Shown here one piece after another: positions 52,713 through 61,000 of a stretch of 64,000 nucleotides of DNA. Positions within the stretch are counted from its first letter, which is position 1; every line of letters begins with the position of its first letter. Under the pieces are notes generated by a model. The model did not search any database. It was not told where the DNA came from and worked only from the letters and a program-made list of their open reading frames with translations. Source of the stretch: Geothermovivens sp964644845 (GTDB lineage: Bacteria > Zhuqueibacterota > Zhuqueibacteria > Oleimicrobiales > Geothermoviventaceae). Location: the NCBI GenBank assembly GCA_964644845.1, contig CAZXXS010000056.1:1-64000 (forward strand), in the 5' to 3' direction. The translations under genes were made by a program, and so were the position numbers.

Positions 52713-54116
52713 GTCTGCGCTTTTTCACAGGGCTCCTGAGCGCTACGCAGAACCCGGTTCATCTCGGCGTGTGTTTTTGAAAATAGGGGAATGGACCAGG
52801 CGGATTCGCTGTTCTTCGGGTGGCTGCACGTTTGGTGAAACGTGTTGCTGGATCCGGGAAGGTGCATGAGGGTGGGGCAAAATGCCCCGGTGAGGCATTT
52901 CGTACCGTACATTCTCGCCCCGTCCGGGCGTTTGTCAGCTGTTTTTGTGTTGGATGCGGAGGCGGTTGCAAAAGGCGCGTGTCGTCCTAACACTTTGTAT
53001 GTCGGGGAGTTAAGTGCGATGATCAAAGCTTCATGCTGGCAGGGTTGCTCGATGCTGGTGCCAATGGAATGGATGTTGCAGGTAGCGAACCGCCCAAACG
53101 GGAGAAAGTGCGCCCACGGGATCTAATGATGAATGGAGGGAGGAATTTTCGGCGCACAGTTGATGGGGAACGGCATTGGCTGCAGCCCAGACGCGGACGG
53201 CGGTGCGCGGTGGGATGCAGATTCTGGAGTCAGAGCTCCTGTACTTCGCATTTCAGTGGCTCGTAGATTCGTTTCTTGCGCTGAGAGACAACGGAAAGGG
53301 GTGCTGCGATTTTCTGACTCGGGGCGGAAGCGGTGGTTTGCCGTCTCACGCGAGCGGGTTCGCGGTGGACCCGCGGGGGTCGTTCCTCATCATCCTGAAG
53401 TCCTTCCACACCTTTTCTTACCTGCACAGGATGTGCGTGTTGGGTCAGCTGAACACGGACGTGCTTGAGGGCCTGTCCGAATGCATGCTGACTGAGGGCG
53501 CTTTCGTGCAGCCTATCCAGTGCACGATGTGAGCACGGTTTGTCGCTCGATGCCGGTGCACACGGAATCCAGCTACAGAGTTTAGGACAAACTCTTCCTT
53601 GTCTGCAAAAGCCAACAGATCAAACAGTGAAGCTTTTGCAGGAATTTCTGCCGCCCGGTCTAAGGGAGTTTGGACACGACGGGTGAAGTCTGCAATTCGG
53701 GCGAGTGACCGCTAAAATGTGTTGCAGGAGGCGCAAGATTCGTAGTACACGGACATCCAAGCCAGGCAGCGAGTGGTCCTGGCAGCACACACTTGCTTTT
53801 TCGGCTCCTGTGGTCGGGCCGCTGTCGGACTGGTTTGCCGGTGCGGTAGCGGCTTTGTTGTAGATGGACGAAACCGGGGCTCGTGGCTGGCCCCTCGCAC
53901 GACGGTAGAAAAGAGGCAGAGACGGCACTCGAGAATGGCCGCAATTTCAACAAACTATCTGTGGTGGTGCTCTGTTGCCAGGTGCGAAAACTTGTTACGG
54001 TCGATTAATTCCGCACTCTGCGTGCTTGAAGTCTAAATAAGTCATGCACTTGTGCGGTTACTGGTCTCCGAGATGCCGTGAGAGGCTGCTGAGCCGAAAC
54101 CACCGGGACTGATAAA

Positions 54117-54860
54117 ATGACGACGAGCGAAGCGCAGGCTTTGATTACCGACAGGACCATCGAAGCCATGGCTCGTGGCTTCTACAGGGAAGCTGCCAGC
54201 TACGGCTTCAAGCAGGTTGATTACGTGAAGTTCGCAAATGCGCTTCTCGACCTGTCCATGCGCCAGAATGGCAAGGGCGAAGCGACGCTCCGCGCTGAGA
54301 ACCCGCGGCGTACTGCTGTGCCCGGAGCAACCAGGTTACCGCTGGTTGGTGAGCGCGTGAAGATCCGCGCGTTCGAAAGGAAGGATCTCGATCTGGTCCG
54401 GCGCTGGCTGGACGACCCGCACGGCCGCTACTTCTTGCTTTCGCGCACAACCGCGCGGTCTCTGGATCCCGAAGATTTGCTCACCCGCGACGACAGTGTG
54501 GTGGGTGTCATTACGCTCCTGGATGATGCACCGATTGGTCTTCTCGCTTACCTTGACGTGGACCGTGTTCAACGAAAAGCCGAGTTGCGCAAGCTGATCG
54601 GTGAACCGGCGCATCGGGGCAAGGGCCTGGCTCACGAGGCAACGCGGCTGTGGATCGATTACGGTCTCACATCTTTGCACCTGCGCAAGATCTACGTGAA
54701 TACCTTAGACACGAACATCCGCAACATCAAGCTGAACAGAGACCTGGGTTTCAAGGTTGAGGGGCTCCTGAGGGACGAATGTTTCTTTGATGGTCAGTAC
54801 CACGACATCATCCGAATGGCCCTCTGGGCAGACGAGGTTGGGGATCGGGGAGAAGCTTGA
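54117..54860 (+). CDS. GNAT-family N-acetyltransferase (RimJ/RimL-like) with N-terminal extension
   Basis: A 247-residue cytosolic protein. Residues about 75-235 form a GNAT fold that uses acetyl-CoA or another acyl-CoA: VKIRAFERKDLDLVRRWLDD, VVGVITLLDDAPIGLLAYLDV, then the CoA-binding EPAHRGKGLAHEATRLWIDYG and LRKIYVNTLDTNIRNIKLNRDLGFKVEG. The first 70 residues are an extra helical region (EAMARGFYREAASYGFKQVDYVKFANALLDLSM) not typical of the family. The gene is 190 bases before the FAAL-PKS-NRPS gene on the same strand, so it may supply or tailor an acylated building block, or it may be unrelated. The ribosome site before the ATG is weak (GGGA). Confidence 0.82.
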   Translation: MTTSEAQALITDRTIEAMARGFYREAASYGFKQVDYVKFANALLDLSMRQNGKGEATLRAENPRRTAVPGATRLPLVGERVKIRAFERKDLDLVRRWLDDPHGRYFLLSRTTARSLDPEDLLTRDDSVVGVITLLDDAPIGLLAYLDVDRVQRKAELRKLIGEPAHRGKGLAHEATRLWIDYGLTSLHLRKIYVNTLDTNIRNIKLNRDLGFKVEGLLRDECFFDGQYHDIIRMALWADEVGDRGEA

Positions 54861-54956
54861 TGGGGTGACGAATGGCCAAGCCAGATTGCTGACCGCGGTT
54901 TGTGCGCTGGGAGGCTGGGGCCGCAGACGGGGCGGGCCTTTTCGAGGTTCTTTGTA

Positions 54957-54987
54957 AAGCGGTCCAGTGCGGGTTGGGCGACCGCTT
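54957..54987 (+). other. Hairpin in the megasynthase leader
   Basis: AAGCGGTC pairs with GACCGCTT around a 15-base loop, 63 bases before the megasynthase start. There is no T-tract, so it may be a leader structure rather than a terminator for the GNAT gene. Confidence 0.3.
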
Positions 54988-55049
54988 GAGTAGCGAAGGA
55001 CTGGCTGCAAACGACGGCGGCGGAAAACAACACGATGGAAGGTAGCCGG

Positions 55050-58000
55050 ATGAAACAAGCCAACGTTCGCACTCTGGTCGATTTGCTTCGCTGGAGAGCG
55101 GAGTCGCAGGGGGAGCATACGGCCTACATTTTTTTGCCCGACGGCGAGACTGAGGGCGAGCATGCCACATTCGCCCAGCTGGACGCTCAGGCGCGCCGGA
55201 TTGCCGTCGGTCTACGGCGACTCGGCCTGAGCGGCGAACGCGCCGTCTTGCTGTACCCCCCGGGACCGACCTACGTGGCTGCTTTTTTCGGCTGTCTGTA
55301 TGCGGGTGTGGTGGCTGTACCTGCCTACCCGCCGCGGAACAACCGCGGTCTGCCGCGCATCAAGTCGATCATTGAAGATTCCGGCGCTGCCATCGCCATG
55401 ACCTCCAGCGGCGTTGTGTCCCGCATGCGAAAGATGTTCGACACTCTGCCCGAGCTGGCTGTGACAGAGCTTTTCGTGTCTGACGAACTCGAAGAAGGGC
55501 TGGAGGAGGAGTGGGTCCCGCCGGAGATCGACGAAAACAGTCTTGCTTTTTTGCAGTACACCTCTGGCTCCACCGGAGCGCCGAAGGGTGTGATGCTGTC
55601 CCACGCCAACTTGCTGCACAACTCGGCGCTGATCCAGGAAGCGTTCGGGACGAGTGCCGACGATGTCGGTGTGATCTGGCTTCCGCCGTACCACGACATG
55701 GGCCTGATCGGCGGACTCCTGCATGTGGTGTACACAGGGGCCAGATGTGTGCTGATGCCTCCAGCAGCTTTCCTGCAGCGGCCAATGCGCTGGTTGGAAG
55801 CCATTTCCAACTACAGGGGCACCGTCAGTGGAGGACCCAACTTCGCGTACGAACTCGTGGCCAAGAAGGCTACGCAGGAAGAGATCGAAAAGCTTGACCT
55901 GAGCTCCTGGAAGGTCGCGTTCAACGGTGCGGAACCCGTGCGCGCCGAAACGCTGGAGTTTTTCAGCGAGAAGTTCAAGCCAGCTGGGTTTGATCCCGCG
56001 GCACACTACCCGGTGTACGGTCTTGCGGAAGCAACCCTAATCGTCACGGGAGGCGTGCAGGGCGACGGGGCAAAGGTCGTGGCGTTCGACAAGAAAGGGC
56101 TTGAGCAGCGGCGTGCAGTGGAAGCTTCCGACGAAGCAACGAGCAGAGAACTGGTCGGCTGCGGAGGAGCCCTCGGTGGCCAACGACTGGCGATCGTAGA
56201 CCCAGAGACTGGACGAGAATGCGGTCCTGGAGAGATCGGTGAGGTTTGGGTCCGCGGACCGAGTGTAGCCCAGGGGTACTGGGAACGTCCCGAGGAAACG
56301 GAGCGGACGTTTGGTGGCCGGATTGCAGAAACGGGTGAAGGTCCGTTCCTGCGCACGGGCGATCTGGGTTTTCTGCACGGTGGCCAACTTTTCATTGCGG
56401 GCAGGATCAAGGACCTGATCATCATTCGCGGCGTGAACTACTACCCGCAGGACCTGGAACTTACCTCGGAGCGCAGCCACCCGGCGCTGCGCGTCGGGAG
56501 CGCCGCCGCTTTTGCCATTGAGGTGGAGGGCGAAGAACAGCTGGTTGTCGCACAGGAGCTGGAATTTCGCCAGAAACCCGACGTGGCCGAAGTCACCGCG
56601 GCCATCCGGGAAGCCATCGTTGACGAACACGGGATTCTGCCGTACGCCGTTGTGCTCGTAAAGCCAGGGCGCATTCCCAAGACCTCAAGCGGCAAGATCC
56701 AGCGCTACGCCACCCGTCAGAAGTACCTGGAGGGAACACTGGAGACCGTGGGCGAGTGGCGTGCCGACCAAGAACCCCGCGATGAGCCTGTCCCGCCGCG
56801 TGGCGAAGTGAGACCGGAAGAACCTGCGGAGAAAGCGCCCGTTCCCGCGCGGACGAAGGCGGAAATCGAAGCCTGGCTGGTTGAGCAGCTCTCTAAGCGG
56901 CTTAAGGTCCCGGCTAAACAGATCAACAGGAAAGAGCCGTTCGCCAGGTACGGGCTGGATTCGGTGCAGGCGATCGGTCTGGCGGGTGACCTGGAGGCCT
57001 GGTTGGGTCGACCGCTTTCCCCAACTCTGGCTTACGACTACCCGAATATCGAAGCTCTTGCAGCGTACCTGAGTGGCGAAGAAGCCAGTCCGACGGAAGC
57101 CTCATCCGAGGCCCCCTTGGAGAACGAACCCATTGCCGTTGTGGGCCTCAGCTGTCGTTTCCCGGGCGCGCCAAACGCCGACGCTTTCTGGAAGCTGCTG
57201 CGGGACGGTGTCGACGCGATTCGCGAGGTCCCGGCAGACCGCTGGGACGTGGATGAACTCTACGATCCGGATCCGGACGCGCCGGGCAAGATGATCACCC
57301 GCTGGGGTGGGTTCATCGACGACGTGGACAAATTCGACGCGTCCTTTTTCGGAATTTCACCACGCGAAGCAACGGAAATGGATCCGCAGCAACGACTGCT
57401 TCTCGAGGTGGCCTGGGAGGCCCTGGAGGCGGCCGGTGTGAATCCGGAAGAAGTGCGTGGCAGCCGGACCGGTGTCTTCGTGGGGGTAAGCAGTAACGAC
57501 TACAGCGTCATCCAGCACGGGGATTTGGAAAACGTAAGTGCCTACACGGGGACGGGAAACGCCTTCAGCATTGCCGCGAACCGCCTTTCGTACATGTTGG
57601 ACTTACGGGGTCCCAGCATGGCCATCGACACGGCGTGTTCGTCGTCGCTGGTCACGGTTCACCTGGCTACGCGCAGTTTGCGCGCTCACGAGACCGATCT
57701 GGCGATCGTCGGCGGTGTGAACCTGATGCTCTCTCCGGAGCTCACGGTTGCGTTGTCCCACGCTCGAATGATGTCGCCCGAGGGGCGCTGCAAAACGTTC
57801 GACGCGTCGGCCGACGGGTACGTGCGCGGCGAAGGCGTCGGTGTTGTGGTCTTGAAGCGTCTCTCAGATGCGGTGCGTGACAACGACAACATCCTGGCGG
57901 TCATCCGGGGGTCCGCTGTGAACCAGGATGGCCGCAGTAACGGACTTACCGCTCCCAACGGAGTGGCTCAGCAGGAGGTGATCCGCGCCGCACTGGCCGA

Positions 58001-61000
58001 CGCGCGTGTACAGCCTGAGGACGTGGACTACGTTGAGACGCACGGTACGGGCACGATTTTAGGCGACCCAATCGAGGTAAAATCGCTGGCCGAGGTGATG
58101 AAGGATCGGCCGAAAGAGAAACCATGCCTCATTGGCTCCGTTAAGACGAACATCGGGCATCTGGAAGCTGCAGCCGGAATCGCGGGTCTGATCAAGGTGG
58201 TGCTTTCCCTGCACCACGGCGAGATCCCGCCCCATTTGCATTTCAAACAAATCAATCCTCACATCCCGATTGATGAACTGCCGTTTGAAATCCCGACCAA
58301 GCGGCGTTCTTGGAAGACGAACGGTAAACCACGCCTGGCTGGAGTGAGCTCGTTTGGTTTTGGTGGTACGAACGCACACGTGGTTCTGGAGGAGGCTCCG
58401 AAGCGAGCACTTCCACCAAATGACCCAGAGCGTCCGCTGCACGTGCTCACCGCGTCGGCCAGGGATCCCGAGACCTTGCGAGAATTGGCCGGTCGGCTGG
58501 GTCGGTTCGCGGCCGAGCGTGAGGACGTGGCTCTGGCCGACATGGCGTACACGCTCAACACCGGTCGCGGTCATTTTGAGCAGCGCCTTGCCTTACGGGT
58601 TCGTGACAGGGAGCAAGTGGCGCAGGCGCTTCTGGATTTCGAGGCCGGGAAAGTAGCACCGGACGTGCGGGTGGGTAGTGTTTCCGGGAGTGCAGAGTCT
58701 CGGGTGGCTTTTCTGTTCACGGGCCAGGGTGCACAGTACGTCGGGATGGGCCGGGAGCTGTACGAGACGCAGCCAACGTTCAAGCGGGCGCTGGACCGCT
58801 GCAATGAGATCCTGGCGGACAAACTTGGCCAGCCTCTTCTTTCCGTGATTTTTGGGGAAACGGACGCCGGGGCGCTGCTCGACGAAACGGCATACACCCA
58901 GCCGGCGCTGTTCGCGATTGAGTACGGTTTGCTGGAGCTCTGGCGTTCCTGGGGGGTAGAACCCGAGTACGTGACAGGACACTCCATCGGCGAGTACGTT
59001 GCCGCCTTGGCAGCAGGGGTTTTCGACCTTGAGGACGCCCTGACACTCGTTTACCACCGGGGCCGGTTGATGCAGTCGCTGCCCAAAGACGGCGAAATGG
59101 CGGCTGTTTTTGCTGAGCTTGAGCTTGTCAAGGAGGTGTTGCGGCCTTACGCCGACGAGGTGGCTGTAGCTGGAGCGAACGGCCCGAGCAACACGGTGAT
59201 TTCGGGGCGGAAAGAAGTTGTCGAGGAGGTGCTGAAGCGTTTTGAAGCCCAAGGCGTCGAATTCCGGCGGCTGAGAGTGTCACACGCTTTTCACTCGCCG
59301 CTGATGGAGCCCATCCTGGACGAATTCGAACAGGTTGCTTCGGAGGTTCAGTACCGTCCGCCGCAGATCGGTTTGATCTCGAACGTGACGGGCAGATTGT
59401 TCGGCGATGGCGAGATCCCGAATGCGCGCTATTGGAGGCAGCACATTCGTCAGGCTGTTTTGTTTCACCCCGGAATGCAGGAACTGGCGAACCTGGGCTG
59501 CAACGTCTTCGTGGAACTGGGCCCGCACCCGACACTGATCGGGATGGCTCGACGTAGCCTGACCAATTTGGACGCGGTTTGGGTCGCCTCGCTAAACCGC
59601 AAGCAAAAGGACTGGGAGGTTCTGACCGACAGTTTGGCCCAGCTGTACGTGCGCGGTGTGGGGCTGGACTGGAAGGGATTCGACCGTGACTACCAACGGC
59701 GAAAGGTTCAGCTGCCGACTTACCCGTTTCGGCGACAGCGCTACTGGGTGGAGAGTGGACGTTCTCGGCGTACCGTGACGGCCGGGCAGGCAACGGGACA
59801 CCCACTGCTCGGCAAGCGCCAGGTGCCGCCTTTCGGAACCGGCATTTTCGCCACGGAGCTGGATGGCCAAAAGCTGCCCGTGTTGGCTCGGTTCCGCGTG
59901 GGCGACACTGCGGTTTTGCCCGCGTCAATCTACGCCGAGTTGGCTTTGGCAGGGACGGCCAGGCTTCTTCAGTCCGGGGAAAATCTGGAACTTTCCAGCC
60001 TTCGATTGCCGGAGGAGATCCAGCGGTTCGACCGCGGACGGATCGAGCTGATCACGACCGTTTCGTCGCTGGCTCAGGACGCCTACCAAGTGGAATTTTC
60101 GGCGCGGGGGGCTCCCGACAACGGTGGCGACGAGTGGGTGGTAGTGGCTGGCGCCACAGTCCGGAAGTTGCGCGCCAGGAGAAGGAATCGCGGCGAGCTC
60201 TCGCTGAAACGGCTCAAGGACAGACTCTCGCAGCGCGTTGCGGGCGCGGACGTGTACGCGAAGTTGAGCGACACGGGCGTGAACGTTGACGGGCCAGCGC
60301 GTCTGCTGGTGGAGCTTTGGGCCGGAAAGGCGGAGGCGCTTGGCAAACTGGCTCTTCCGCCTGAGATCGTTTCAGAAACGAATTCCTACGTTTTGCACCC
60401 TGTCGTCCTTGAGGCTTTGACGCACGTCTTCCTGCTGGCTGTGGGGTCGTTGACCAGCGCGCCGCACCGTGTCAGTGTGATCGAGGGGCTGCGGATTGTA
60501 AGCGAGATCCCCGAAAGACTGTACGCTTTCGCTTCCGTCAGCCCCGTAAACGGTTCTTTCGAAGGCATGGTGCAGGTGGTCGACGAGACCGGGCGCACGG
60601 TTCTGGAAGTGGACCGGCTGGGGGCGGAGCCGCTCACCGAGCAGGCACTCAAAACCCTCGCGGCTGCGGAGAAGTTGGTGGAGGCCGGGCCAGAAGCGGC
60701 GGAGCTGGATCGGCAAGCGCTACTGCAAAAAACGGCCACGGAAAGGCGCGAAGCGCTTCGTGGTTATTTGAGGAGTCGCCTGGCCTCGGTGTTGCGGTTG
60801 GCACCGGAACAGGTCGACGTCGACAAGCCAGTAACGACCTTTGGTCTTGACTCGATCATGGCCATCGAGTTGAAGGCCAGCGTGGACAGGGCTCTTGGTG
60901 TGCGTCTGCCGGTCGCTTCGCTAATCGAGGGCAAATCCATTTCTGAACTGGCGTCGGAGCTTGCGGATCTCCTGGAAGAAACGGCTTCTCCTTCCTCCGT

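Larger units (their letters stand above)
50744..54116. other. Gene-poor 3.4-kb block upstream of the megasynthase locus
   Basis: No open frame in this block shows a known domain, good ribosome site or coherent composition; the many small frames on both strands overlap each other. The block contains four copies of a recurrent repeat at 52134-52712, annotated below. The largest in-frame hydrophobic stretch, at 53176-53532, is not recognisable as a gene. Confidence 0.5.

Noticed and set aside
52307..52780. Apparent small proteins on both strands over the repeat copies
   Set aside because: Their translations are the familiar spurious products of the CACAGAG repeat, not conserved proteins.
53176..53532. 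Plus-strand frame of 118 codons with a hydrophobic, helix-like sequence
   Set aside because: It has no good ribosome site, overlaps another frame of equal quality and matches no family I know; I could not support it as a gene.
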